Shown: positions 37,689 through 46,648 of the stretch, in pieces
How the letters are laid out: each line of letters begins with the position of its first letter
Position numbering within the stretch: position 1 is the first letter of the stretch
Origin: JASGMR01 sp963664675
Lineage (GTDB): Bacteria > Thermotogota > Thermotogae > Petrotogales > Kosmotogaceae
Direction: 5' to 3'
DNA: 64,000 nucleotides
Assembly: GCA_963664675.2 (NCBI GenBank)
Contig: CAXXLB010000020.1
Coordinates: 87,989 to 151,988, forward strand
Notes under the pieces: model-generated
Databases searched by the model: none
What the model was told of the DNA's origin: nothing
Seen by the model: only the letters and a program-made list of their open reading frames with translations
Made by a program: the position numbers and the translations under genes

Positions 37689-39266
37689 TTATATATTTTC
37701 CCTCTCTGACTCGGGAATTATCTTATTTACCGTGTCGTCATTTTTAAAAAGGTTCCCCAAATTTTCCAATTCATTTTGAACAACGAATGTGGGATTTCCG
37801 GATAATATTCCCGAAATATTTCTGAAAGGTTTACCGATATGCATTCCTTCACCATCTATCGAAAATTCCCGTATTTCTTTATCATGCATAGATCCTCTCA
37901 TTTTAAGAACAGTCAGTCCCCTCCTCATCTCGCCATATGCTTCAACATAACGAAGAAGAATAATGGAATCGGTGATTGTAGAAATATGAGTTTCGGTGAT
38001 TGATGTGCCTCCCAAAAGTGATGGAGTAGTAGATGTGAATAATCCTACCGTTTCTTTCTGTTTTATAAAACCCGTTAATCCTATTACAAATTCACGGTAA
38101 CTCTTAAGTGTTGATACTCTTTCAAGAGCAGAAAGACTGTCTACGGCAATTCTTGTCGGTTTGTATTCGGCTATAATTCTTTTCATTTCGATTAGATGAT
38201 CTTCCAAACCTGCAGATTCAGGGTATTCACATATTACCATTATTTTTCCCTGATCTTCCAAACTTTCAAAGTCTATTCCCCAACCTGTGGCGTTACGGAA
38301 AAGCTGCTCACGGCTCTCTTCAAAAGCAAATAAAAGACTTCTTCCATTACCACTCAATGCCCCCTGAGCCATAAACTGTGTAACGGTGAGTGTCTTCCCG
38401 GTACCGGTGGCACCTGAAACCAGTACAATCGAATCCCGGAAGAAACCTCCTCCACACATATCGTCCAGTTTTTTATTTCCCGATGATATCCTGACATTGG
38501 ATGATTTTTGCTTTAATTCCATTGCTGACAGAGGTATTATTATGATACCTTCACCAGGAGTCACTGTAAAAGGGAACTCTCCCTTTTGATGAAATGTACC
38601 ACGAAACTTCAGAATCTCTATCGTACGGCGGCGTTTTTCATCTTCCAGCACATTCCTAAGTATGATCACGTTATCTGCAACAAATTCCTCAACGCTGTAG
38701 CGGGCAATCGATCCGTATTCATCTGTGCGCTCGGCAGTCATAATAGCCGTTACACCCATATTCTTTATAGCAATAGAAAGTCTATGGAGTTCGTTACGTA
38801 CATTTGAATTCTCGGGAAGCATGGTAAAAATATTACCTATAGAATCTATAGAGACACGTTTTGCATTCACCTTTTTAATCGCATATTCGATTCGTGCCAA
38901 TAATGCTCCAAGATCGTAATTTTCAGTATAAACAGTTTCAATTTCAGGTGAAGGCGTAGCATCTACAAATGCCCATTTTCTTTTTTCTTCCCAATTACGT
39001 ATATCCCAGTTGAATCCAATCATGTTTTTGCATATCTCGGCCGGAGATTCTTCAAATGTGACGAATACTCCTGGCTCATCCGCTTTTAATATTCCTTCGG
39101 CCAAAAATTGTGAAGCAAAAATAGTCTTTGCGCTGCCTGCGGTTCCAGAAACCAGTGTAGTTCTTCCTTTAGGCAACCCTCCATAAGAAATGAGATCAAA
39201 CCCCTCTATTTTGGTTTCTAATTTTTCAAATTCATTCATTCGATTTTTTTTACCAAACCCACTCAT
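37689..39266 (-). CDS. kaiC: KaiC-type double P-loop ATPase/autokinase
   Basis: 525 residues, the length of cyanobacterial KaiC. CI domain: Walker A GTAGSAKT (41-48), catalytic EE at 72-73, Walker B RVSIDS. CII: Walker A GATGTGKT (285-292), EE at 316-317, RIAVDS. The phosphorylation segment TETHIST (424-430) reproduces T426, S431 and T432 of S. elongatus KaiC. The A-loop and tail (FRNISGILSGNPTFV plus about 30 residues) that KaiA grips are present, while many non-clock KaiC homologues lack them. CI ATPase and CII autokinase/phosphatase are therefore expected. Starts five bases after the corrected kaiB stop. Confidence 0.93.
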   Translation of the reverse strand: MSGFGKKNRMNEFEKLETKIEGFDLISYGGLPKGRTTLVSGTAGSAKTIFASQFLAEGILKADEPGVFVTFEESPAEICKNMIGFNWDIRNWEEKRKWAFVDATPSPEIETVYTENYDLGALLARIEYAIKKVNAKRVSIDSIGNIFTMLPENSNVRNELHRLSIAIKNMGVTAIMTAERTDEYGSIARYSVEEFVADNVIILRNVLEDEKRRRTIEILKFRGTFHQKGEFPFTVTPGEGIIIIPLSAMELKQKSSNVRISSGNKKLDDMCGGGFFRDSIVLVSGATGTGKTLTVTQFMAQGALSGNGRSLLFAFEESREQLFRNATGWGIDFESLEDQGKIMVICEYPESAGLEDHLIEMKRIIAEYKPTRIAVDSLSALERVSTLKSYREFVIGLTGFIKQKETVGLFTSTTPSLLGGTSITETHISTITDSIILLRYVEAYGEMRRGLTVLKMRGSMHDKEIREFSIDGEGMHIGKPFRNISGILSGNPTFVVQNELENLGNLFKNDDTVNKIIPESERENI

Positions 39267-39270
39267 GTTT

Positions 39271-39568
39271 CTATACCTCTTCTTTCGACTTTGGTGAACT
39301 TAAATTCAACTTGGATAATAATTTTTTCTCATCGGACAGATCCCCTATTATTCGTCTGCATGGCGGGGGGAACTTCTTTTATCAGTGTAGGCGTCGCAAG
39401 TATTTTTTCGTCTTCGGCCATTTGAGGACACTCTAAAACATCTATGATCACGATATGATAATTTCCATCAAATTCTTTTTTACATATTCTTCGAAGATTT
39501 TCAATCGCGCATTCGGATGTATGTGTATGGCCTGTTATATACAATTTAAAAACAAATTTATTTTCCAC
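39271..39568 (-). pseudogene. kaiB: KaiB, one-base frameshift near C-terminus
   Basis: KaiB family: FVFKLYITGHT, NLRRICKKEFDGNYHIVIIDV, MAEDEKILATPTL. In the given sequence the frame ends VPPAMQTNNRGSVR at 39329. If one base of the G6 run at 39365-39370 (C6 on the coding strand) is removed, translation continues VPPPCRRIIGDLSDEKK... to a TAG at 39273-39271, matching the conserved KaiB end PVRRIIGDLSD, about 98 residues in all. Start: the GTG at 39568 (MENKFVFKLY) has AAGGGG at 9 bases and fits family length; a GTG at 39592 is also possible. KaiB binds the CI ring of KaiC after fold switching. The frameshift may be an error, phase variation or a real lesion. Confidence 0.85.
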
Positions 39569-40456
39569 CGTTATTTTCCCCTTGTGATCCACTGTTTTCA
39601 GCTGATTTTATCTCACGTAAGAAAGTCATATCTTTGCTCTCAACATAGTAATTACGATAAAACATAACTATGTATCCCATCAGTTCAATAAGTATAATTC
39701 TACCTTCTTCAACGTACGCCTGAACTTTCAATTGTGGAGCGCCACGGCATTTGTCTTCAAGAACCTTCGTATGTATTTTAATCAGGTCACGGGGTCCGGC
39801 TTTCAAAAAGCCAAGCAATTCCGAAAGCGATCTGAGATCTCCGGAAAGATCATATTCCACTTTATAAATACGTTTTTCAATAGAACGATCCAGAAGATTA
39901 TTATAACGTTGAATAATTTCGGTATATGTGGTTGGAGAATATTTTTCTATAGATGTTATTCCAAAAAATTTAGCGGTTACCTCTGTCTGCGAAGATTTAG
40001 AAATCTTTTTGAGCGAATTAATTTCCATATCCTGACGCTCACGTTGATGTGCCTGTTCAAGCTGGATCTGCAATTTTTTACGATCTATGGCGTAATTTAT
40101 GGATCGCCAAAGAAGTTCCCCATCTACCTGGCCTTTTACCAGATAATCCTGTGCACCTAGTGCACCGCTTCAGAAGCAAGGTTCTCGTCATTGTGTCCGG
40201 TCAAAACTATAATAGGTATTTCTTCTGATTTTGAATTGAGTTCTACAAGCGTTTTAAGACCGGAACTGTCAAGAAGATAAAGATCAAGAAGAACAACATC
40301 AAAAGTATCTCCTGATAAAAGTTTTATTCCATCGTCCAAGCGCCCAACATTTGTGATAACCAGAGTACCATTTTTTATATCAGAACCCAATATCTTTATA
40401 AGCTCTACATCATCAGAATTGTCTTCTACTAACAACACTTTAATTTGTTTTTTCAA
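39558..40456 (-). pseudogene. receiver-KaiA-like protein (KaiA3-type), one-base frameshift
   Basis: Two frames join into one protein of about 299 residues. First part (40456, TTG start behind AAGGGG, to 40157) is a receiver domain: VEDNSDD, VVLLDLYLLDSSG, IIVLTGH. It stops at AVH*, but one base added near 40160 restores LGAQDYLVKGQ and the frame continues to 39558. The C-terminal about 110 residues are helical. DLIKIHTKVLED and GRIILIELMGYIVMFYR align with QVLEIHVELMD and YRLTLIDVIAHLCEMYR of the KaiC-binding bundle of KaiA. Located directly before kaiB, overlapping it by 11 bases. I infer a KaiA-like partner of KaiC with a phosphorylatable receiver in place of the KaiA pseudo-receiver. Confidence 0.65.
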
Positions 40457-41656
40457 CAGTTCTTTACCCCTTAAGCAACATAAAAAATTCAGAAAAAACC
40501 CACCGGTATATCAAAATGTTATCTATTACTCAAATACATCCACCATTTTTGCCCCGTACTTGTTGAGATAAAACCTATTACACTACCTTATCAAAAAATT
40601 CAACTTAATAAATTAATTTTAAGTATCAAAAAACAATTGTATTAAAAATAACAAAGTTATTCTTTTAAAATTCTTTGACAATTATTATGGATTTTTCTAC
40701 CACAACTAAAAATTCAAAAAAAAAAAAATTCTTTCTTTTCCTACTCAAAAAATACAAACTTCACAATATCACAAATATACCTCATACTTCTCAAAAAATC
40801 CCAATGATATCTGTAAAAATTCGGTGCTTTTTTTGCATTCTCAATAAGCACAATGAAACATTAATTCTTTAAATCTCTAAATACAAATTCCCCATAATCA
40901 ATATAAAACTATTTTACTTTAAGCCCCATTAAATCCTACAACATAGCGTAACTTTTCATGTATTCGCAATTACAATTTAATTATAAAAAGATAATTCAAT
41001 ATTGTCAAGTCAAAACAAACTCTTTTTAACAACAATTTAACAAAATATCTGTTTGATAACAAATTTATTAATTTTATTTGAAATTATTTTGTCGCTAAAC
41101 GGTATCGGTGTTAACATAAATCTCAAAAACTATTTTTCTCAATGCTCGTTTTATTTTTGCTAATATCATTTTCAAAAAAATTATTTGAATAAGTAAATTC
41201 AATAACGTTATATATCCTACACAAACGGGAGTTTTCATAAATATTCAAATACAAGCTTTTAAAGTATCGGCAATACTACCACATATGTTTCTATCAGAAT
41301 CATTTTAACAAAGCGAATAATCAGAAAGTTTGAAATATTTACCCTTCCAAATTGCTATTTTAAAAAAGAATGTTCTTTTGTCGATTTTCTCGTTTTTAAT
41401 AAACAATTCTTCATCATAAAATATTCCGTTTTATTCAATTTAAGAAGTTTATTATATCTCCACATAATATGGAAATATACATTATTTTATCTTGATTATC
41501 AATAAACTCTACAAAAAGATATGCAAATTTCTTTATAATATTACAAAATGAATTCTGGAACTGATAAAGCAAAAATTATTTCCCCGAACGATCCATATTA
41601 TTCTCAATTCTTGTAAATGATATAATTTATATATACTCGTTCGAAGGAGATGTGTT
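40457..41656. other. 1.2-kb A+T-rich intergenic region upstream of the Kai operon
   Basis: No open frame of note on either strand and no clear RNA. Near its left end, on the minus strand, TTGAAT and TAATAG with a 17-base spacer (about 40605-40577) could be the Kai operon promoter. Long A and T tracts (for example A11 near 40720) suggest curved DNA. The right end carries the promoter of the 41657 gene. Confidence 0.4.
41621..41626 (+). promoter_or_regulatory. extended -10 promoter of the toroid gene
   Basis: TGATATAAT gives a TGn-extended -10 (TATAAT at 41621-41626); no good -35. AAGGAGATG precedes the ATG at 41657, leaving a leader of about 24 bases. Confidence 0.5.
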
Positions 41657-42577
41657 ATGAATAAATTATCCAAAGAACTATTCAAAAAATGCGGTAATTA
41701 TATAACAGAAAGCGGCAGGCCACTTGAAAAATATTTGTTCATTGATTATTTTATCGAGCCATGCAAATTGGATATCATCAATGAACTGAAGAAATTTCAA
41801 AATCCGGACGGTGGTTTTGGGAATGGTCTGGAATCGGACTTCTGTCTGCCATCTTCTTCCACTATGGCAACTTCCATAGGCCTGCGTTATTTGAGTAAAT
41901 ACGACAAGCGGGAAGAAACCGCAGGGATGATTAAAAATGCCGTTAAATTCCTGGAAGATACGTATGTTCACAAACGCAAAGGATGGTTTGCGGTACCAGA
42001 AGAAGTGAACAATTTTCCCCATGCGCCGTGGTGGAATTACGATGAAGAATCGGGAATGACAATTATTGACAAACACTGGGGCAATCCAACTGCAGAACTA
42101 ATCGGTTATTTGTATAAATACAGAGAATATGTCACCGGTCTGAACGTGTATGATATGCTCGAATATGCTATAAATTATCTCAACCGCAAAAGGGTTTTCG
42201 AATCACAACATGAAATTTACTGTTATATAGATTTGTATCATACTCTTCCAGAAGAACTGGCTGTTAAATTCAAAAATACTCTGAATATAGCCATCGGACA
42301 ACTGGTAAACAAAAATGTTGGAGAATGGGAAGACTACGTGCCCAAACCTCTGGACTTTATCACAGATCCGAACGAAACATTCGGCATTGATAGTGAGTCT
42401 ATAAACACAAATTTGGATTATTATATATGGAAAATAGAGACTGACAGCGTGATAATTCCAAACTGGTCATGGGGAAATTATGAAGAACAGTGGAAAACTT
42501 CCAAAGTGGAGTGGACTGCGCTCATCACCTTTAAAACACTGTGCATTCTGGATAAATTCAATCGAATAGAAAGATAA
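41657..42577 (+). CDS. alpha/alpha-toroid (terpenoid-cyclase/prenyltransferase-fold) protein of unknown function
   Basis: 306 residues, no signal or membrane segment. KKFQNPDGGFGNGLESDF near residue 40 resembles the repeat motif of squalene-cyclase and prenyltransferase-fold proteins (QxPDGGFG), and several later helices have similar spacing (LIGYLYKYRE, EWTALITFKTLCIL). The Asp motifs of true cyclases (DXDD or similar) are not evident. Monocistronic, with its own promoter and terminator. Substrate and role unknown; the fold assignment is by motif only. Confidence 0.65.
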   Translation: MNKLSKELFKKCGNYITESGRPLEKYLFIDYFIEPCKLDIINELKKFQNPDGGFGNGLESDFCLPSSSTMATSIGLRYLSKYDKREETAGMIKNAVKFLEDTYVHKRKGWFAVPEEVNNFPHAPWWNYDEESGMTIIDKHWGNPTAELIGYLYKYREYVTGLNVYDMLEYAINYLNRKRVFESQHEIYCYIDLYHTLPEELAVKFKNTLNIAIGQLVNKNVGEWEDYVPKPLDFITDPNETFGIDSESINTNLDYYIWKIETDSVIIPNWSWGNYEEQWKTSKVEWTALITFKTLCILDKFNRIER

Positions 42578-42614
42578 AAATTGATGGAATATAAATAAAA
42601 ACAAATGGGATCGT

Positions 42615-42640
42615 GGGTATCCTTTTCAGTGCTGGGACCC
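42615..42640 (+). terminator. hairpin after the toroid gene
   Basis: GGGTATCC (42615-42622) pairs with GGGACCC (42634-42640) with one bulged A; an outer pairing GGTAT/ATACC is possible with flanking sequence. TTATTTTTATT follows some 20 bases later. Plausible rho-independent terminator, not a strong one. Confidence 0.45.
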
Positions 42641-42746
42641 TCTCGAATACCATAAAATTATTTTTATTAAGTATAATATAACTTTTTCTGGCTCAATAAT
42701 ATGTACAGAAAAAATTAATATGCTGTAGAAAATAAAAGAAAACAGG

Positions 42747-42752
42747 TATAAT
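42747..42752 (+). promoter_or_regulatory. -10 box of the methyltransferase gene
   Basis: TATAAT at 42747-42752, 26 bases before the ATG, with TGTAGA 17 bases upstream as a poor -35. A GGGGGG ribosome site lies at about 42765-42770. Confidence 0.45.
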
Positions 42753-42778
42753 ATTTTACATATAGGGGGGATTGATTT

Positions 42779-43708
42779 ATGAATATAAACACTGTTTTAG
42801 CTTGTCCGGCCTGCAAAGAAGAACTGTCGATCGAGGATAAAATCTTTTTTTGCAAAAAATGTGGGAAAAGATTTGTTGCAAAAGAAGACATTTATGATTT
42901 TTTGATAAACGGTGAAGACGCCTGGAAATATTTCCAGGGTGGGCTCTTTGGAAACGATAAGGAATTGGAAGATAAATTTTTAAAAACATCCGATTCGGAA
43001 CTCGCTCCCTCAGATTTGTTGTTAAAGGGATTGATATACTGGTATAAAGGTAATTTTGAGGCGTACGAAAAGATAATGAACAATCCTGAAGGTAAAAATT
43101 ATTATACCGAGGATTATCAAAAAGCGATGCAAAGTTCTTTGGATTACACCAAAAATCTTCTCAAAAGAGAAAAGGGAATAATCATGGATCTGGCAACCGG
43201 CATGGGAGGATTGTTAATTCCGTTGGTCAAGGAAAACGATATGGAATTATTGTCGGTGGATATAAGTCCAACGAGCAGTTACGGATTAAGCCGGTATCTG
43301 AAATTTTTGAAAAAAGATCATCTTTTAACTCAGATCGTCGCCGATGCCAAATTGCTCCCATTTAAAAGTGGATCGATAGACGTGATTACAACAGCCGCAG
43401 GATTCCAGAACATGGAAGATGGTGAAAAGGTATTCAAAGAATTGAGGCGTGTATCAAAAAAACTAATCGGAATCTGTCTTTTCATGGAGGAAAACGATCC
43501 GAATCTCAAACCTGAAAAGGATAAAACTCTATATGTGAAAAAATATTTCAAAGATGGTCTGGAAAAAGCGGGATGGAAGGTGCATTTCGAAAATGAGATA
43601 ATGGCAAAGGTTGAACCCACTCCCCGGTCTGAAATTCTGGGAATCAGACCGGATGAAATCCCGGAAACTCCCACAGTCGAAGAATTTGCTGTCGTTGTAG
43701 CGGAATAG
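42779..43708 (+). CDS. SAM-dependent methyltransferase with N-terminal zinc ribbon
   Basis: 309 residues. Cys9, 12, 25 and 28 (CPAC and CKKC) form a Trm112/RlmA-like zinc ribbon. The class I methyltransferase core begins about residue 135: IIMDLATGMGGLLIPL (motif I), LSVDISP (acidic end of strand 2), IVADAKLLPFKSGSIDVITT (motifs II-III). Substrate unknown; zinc ribbons in this position are seen in rRNA and small-molecule methylases. Own promoter, single gene. Confidence 0.85.
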   Translation: MNINTVLACPACKEELSIEDKIFFCKKCGKRFVAKEDIYDFLINGEDAWKYFQGGLFGNDKELEDKFLKTSDSELAPSDLLLKGLIYWYKGNFEAYEKIMNNPEGKNYYTEDYQKAMQSSLDYTKNLLKREKGIIMDLATGMGGLLIPLVKENDMELLSVDISPTSSYGLSRYLKFLKKDHLLTQIVADAKLLPFKSGSIDVITTAAGFQNMEDGEKVFKELRRVSKKLIGICLFMEENDPNLKPEKDKTLYVKKYFKDGLEKAGWKVHFENEIMAKVEPTPRSEILGIRPDEIPETPTVEEFAVVVAE

Positions 43709-43791
43709 ATCGTTCTTTACTCGATTTTTTAAAAATGGATTTTCAGTGTGAATTAATCACATTGAATTCTATTTTTTGCCACAGTCAAAAA

Positions 43792-45456
43792 TCATAAAAA
43801 CCTATTTTTAAAATCCTCTTTCTCTTTTTTCCCTGAAAAAATGTTTGAGATCTTCCCTTTGTCTACGATGATTATGGAATCATAGAAATCTATCAGATCT
43901 TTATTCATCTTGTGCTGGATATTGAAAAGAGTTGTTTCCTCATCCTTCAGAAAATATTCTTCTATCATTGCGCTACTTTTCTGATCACAGGAGGATGTTG
44001 CCTCGTCAAGCATTACAAAATTCTTTTTATTCAACAATATTCTCGTGAGGTTGATTTTTTGCATTTCACCACCGGATATATTTCCCTTGCTGTCTGCAAA
44101 AGTTTCTCCTGAAAATATTTCTTCCTCTATTTTACCGAGTTTCAAAATCTTTATCACATCTTTCAATTTCTCATCTTTATAATCGTTGTACAGGGTCATG
44201 TTTTCTTTCAGGGTTATGTTGAACATCACCGGATGCTGTAAAGCTATTCCAACCCTTTCATAGAAAGAATTTTTATCTATGTCTCTTATTTCGGTTCCGT
44301 TTACGAGCACATTTCCGGAGTAACCACCGTAAATTTTCGATAGTATTTTCAAAATCGTGGATTTTCCACTGCCGTTGCTCCCATATATCAAATACTTCTT
44401 GCTCTTTTCAATTTTCAGTGTGACACCTTTAAGAATTTCGGAATCGTTCAGAGAAAATTTCAGATTCTTTATTTCAATTTCTTCTATCTCTCCATTCATT
44501 TTTTTCTTGCCATTATCGGTGTCATTGATCCCGAATTGTCTGAAGAAATTGTTTTTGATCTTTTTTATACTGTTGAACCTGTTTATTTCATAGGAGATCT
44601 TTGTGACTGGAATTACCAGGATCTCGGATACGGCTACCGCGGCGAGAAGTCCTCCTGCGGTCAATAAATTCTTATATATCAAATAGGCTCCGATCAGTAT
44701 TATTGCGAAATAATTCAAATACGCAAAAAATCCCATTACTATCTCCGAAAATGAACGCGTGTTTTCATATTTTCTCAAATTGGCCATGTTCGATTCGGAT
44801 GAATTTTCCATTCTGTTGTAAACGGGATTTTTTATTCTGTTTATGCGTATTGTTAAAAATCCTTTTATCATATCTCCGAGCCTGACATTGTATCTTTTCA
44901 TACTTTTCAAATAATCGTCTTTTCTGTCCTGGAGTTTCCTTTTGAATATTATAGGTATGATCGGGGGAAGAAGATTCGTAAATATTACAACGATCGCCAT
45001 TATCGGATTCAGACTGAAAAGTGATATCGAGTAAATAACGATGGAAAAAAAGTCGAATATTATTTCTATGAATCCTATATAATAATCGTTCACTATTTCC
45101 ACTATGTCGTTATTATAAACAGATATGTATTCCTGGTTATTTTCTACCGAAAAATCTTCAAAACTTTTATTCAATATACCCCGCGTTGAAAAATTTCTTA
45201 AAGAGTTATATAAATCCGATTTGTAACCCGTAGTGAGTAATTTTCTGAAAGTTTCGGATACCAGCAATCCTAAAATAGTAAAAACAAGCAAAATGGAACT
45301 GTTGAAAATTCCCGAGGAATTTAAATCCAGTGAATAATCGAGTATGTTTTTCGCTATGAAAGGTATTTCTACGTTAAATCTGGCCAGAAATACGGAAGCG
45401 ACGAGTATGAATACGAACTTTAATTTCATTTTTTTGCTGAAATTGAATTTTTCCAT
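43792..45456 (-). CDS. ABC exporter, fused membrane and ATPase domains
   Basis: 554 residues from the ATG at 45456 (AAGGGTG upstream); an open extension to 45516 lacks a ribosome site. Six membrane segments in residues 1-300, then an ATPase domain with Walker A IYGSNGSGKST, signature ISGGEMQKINL, Walker B NFVMLDEATSSCD and switch QHKMN. The membrane half resembles the exporters at 1-4233. Ends a cassette with an ABC-2 system, like the one at the left of the window. Substrate unknown. Confidence 0.85.
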   Translation of the reverse strand: MEKFNFSKKMKLKFVFILVASVFLARFNVEIPFIAKNILDYSLDLNSSGIFNSSILLVFTILGLLVSETFRKLLTTGYKSDLYNSLRNFSTRGILNKSFEDFSVENNQEYISVYNNDIVEIVNDYYIGFIEIIFDFFSIVIYSISLFSLNPIMAIVVIFTNLLPPIIPIIFKRKLQDRKDDYLKSMKRYNVRLGDMIKGFLTIRINRIKNPVYNRMENSSESNMANLRKYENTRSFSEIVMGFFAYLNYFAIILIGAYLIYKNLLTAGGLLAAVAVSEILVIPVTKISYEINRFNSIKKIKNNFFRQFGINDTDNGKKKMNGEIEEIEIKNLKFSLNDSEILKGVTLKIEKSKKYLIYGSNGSGKSTILKILSKIYGGYSGNVLVNGTEIRDIDKNSFYERVGIALQHPVMFNITLKENMTLYNDYKDEKLKDVIKILKLGKIEEEIFSGETFADSKGNISGGEMQKINLTRILLNKKNFVMLDEATSSCDQKSSAMIEEYFLKDEETTLFNIQHKMNKDLIDFYDSIIIVDKGKISNIFSGKKEKEDFKNRFL

Positions 45457-45668
45457 TTTTACACCCTTAGTGACATACCTCTCAGAGAAAATCTCTCTTC
45501 TGCAAGACAAAGCCACTCGCAGAATCTGAAAGATATGAATATACAGAATATTCGATTTCCATAAGTCGTAAGATAAAAAAGAAAAATAACAAAATTCCTG
45601 TATGATTATATCACCAATAATTTGGATATATTATATATTTTAAAAAATTCCTTTATCGGCACACCGAT

Positions 45669-46634
45669 TCAATTTCTGTAAATATCCTTCACCACTTCTT
45701 CAATTCCAGGTTCCTGAATCTTGAAGTCTTCTATGTGAAATTTCTGGAAAAGTACTTTTGCCAGTTCTGCGGGATTTTGTGAATCGAAGAGTTTCAATGT
45801 TATTTCTCTATTTTCCTCATTATAATATCCGCTGTAATCATCCAGAATATTTTTCTGCTCCTCATTCAATCCGAATGAATCTTCTTTAAGTTTTATTTTG
45901 AGCAACCTCGGCAATCCGACCATTTTTTTGAGATCGTACATAGTGCCTTTGTATATGAGCTTCCCGTGATTTATTATGAGAATTTCTTTACACAGTGTTT
46001 CTATATCATTGAGATCGTGGGTCGTCAGGAATATTGTTTTACCATTTCTGTTCAACTCTCTTAGAAATTTCAGAACCCTATGTTTTGAAACCACATCCAG
46101 ACCAATAGTCGGTTCATCGAGAAAAAGTATCTCCGGATCATGTATCAGAGAGGCGGCGAGTTCTGCTCTCATACGCTGGCCGAGACTGAGCTGTCTGACC
46201 GGTTGAGAATAAAATTCCGTGATTTCCAGTCTTTCAACCAGATAATTGAGCTGATTTCTGAATTTCCCATCGGGCACTTTATACATGGCCTTTAGAACAG
46301 TATAGCTGTCTTTAACCGGTAAATCCCACCAGAGTTGGGTTTTTTGACCGAAGATGGCCCCCAGATTTCTCACGTAGGCTTTTCTTTGTTTCCAAGGGCA
46401 GTACCCGGAGACAGAGACCTCTCCGGAAGTTGGTGTAAGTATTCCGGTGAGCATTTTTATTGTGGTGGATTTTCCCGCTCCGTTCGGGCCGATGTATCCG
46501 AGAAATTCACCCTTTTTTACGTTGAAATTCACATCTCTAACGGCTTCTATAAACCGTTTCTCTCTTCTCAATTTCTTTCTCTTGTAAATGGTGTATGTTT
46601 TGCAGAGTTTTTTTACTTCTATATAATCGGACAC
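45669..46634 (-). CDS. ABC-2 transporter ATPase subunit
   Basis: 321 residues from GTG at 46634 with AGGAGG, giving MSDYIEVKKLCKTY; the frame is open to 47222 but that part only overlaps the permease gene. Walker A YIGPNGAGKST, Q-loop IFGQKTQLWWD, signature LSLGQRMRAE, Walker B ILFLDEPTIGLD and TTHD are intact, with a long C-terminal domain. Close relative of 5923-6915. Follows the second permease after 14 bases. Confidence 0.9.
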   Translation of the reverse strand: MSDYIEVKKLCKTYTIYKRKKLRREKRFIEAVRDVNFNVKKGEFLGYIGPNGAGKSTTIKMLTGILTPTSGEVSVSGYCPWKQRKAYVRNLGAIFGQKTQLWWDLPVKDSYTVLKAMYKVPDGKFRNQLNYLVERLEITEFYSQPVRQLSLGQRMRAELAASLIHDPEILFLDEPTIGLDVVSKHRVLKFLRELNRNGKTIFLTTHDLNDIETLCKEILIINHGKLIYKGTMYDLKKMVGLPRLLKIKLKEDSFGLNEEQKNILDDYSGYYNEENREITLKLFDSQNPAELAKVLFQKFHIEDFKIQEPGIEEVVKDIYRN

Positions 46635-46648
46635 TTCTTTACCTCCTT

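Noticed and set aside
40457..41656. CRISPR array or tandem repeats in the large A+T-rich gap
   Set aside because: No regularly spaced repeats were found; only homopolymer tracts and random A+T-rich sequence.
43747..43761. TGTGAATTAATCACA, resembling a CRP/FNR site
   Set aside because: Spacer is 5 rather than 6 bases and it lies between two convergent genes, where a terminator stem is more likely than a promoter element.
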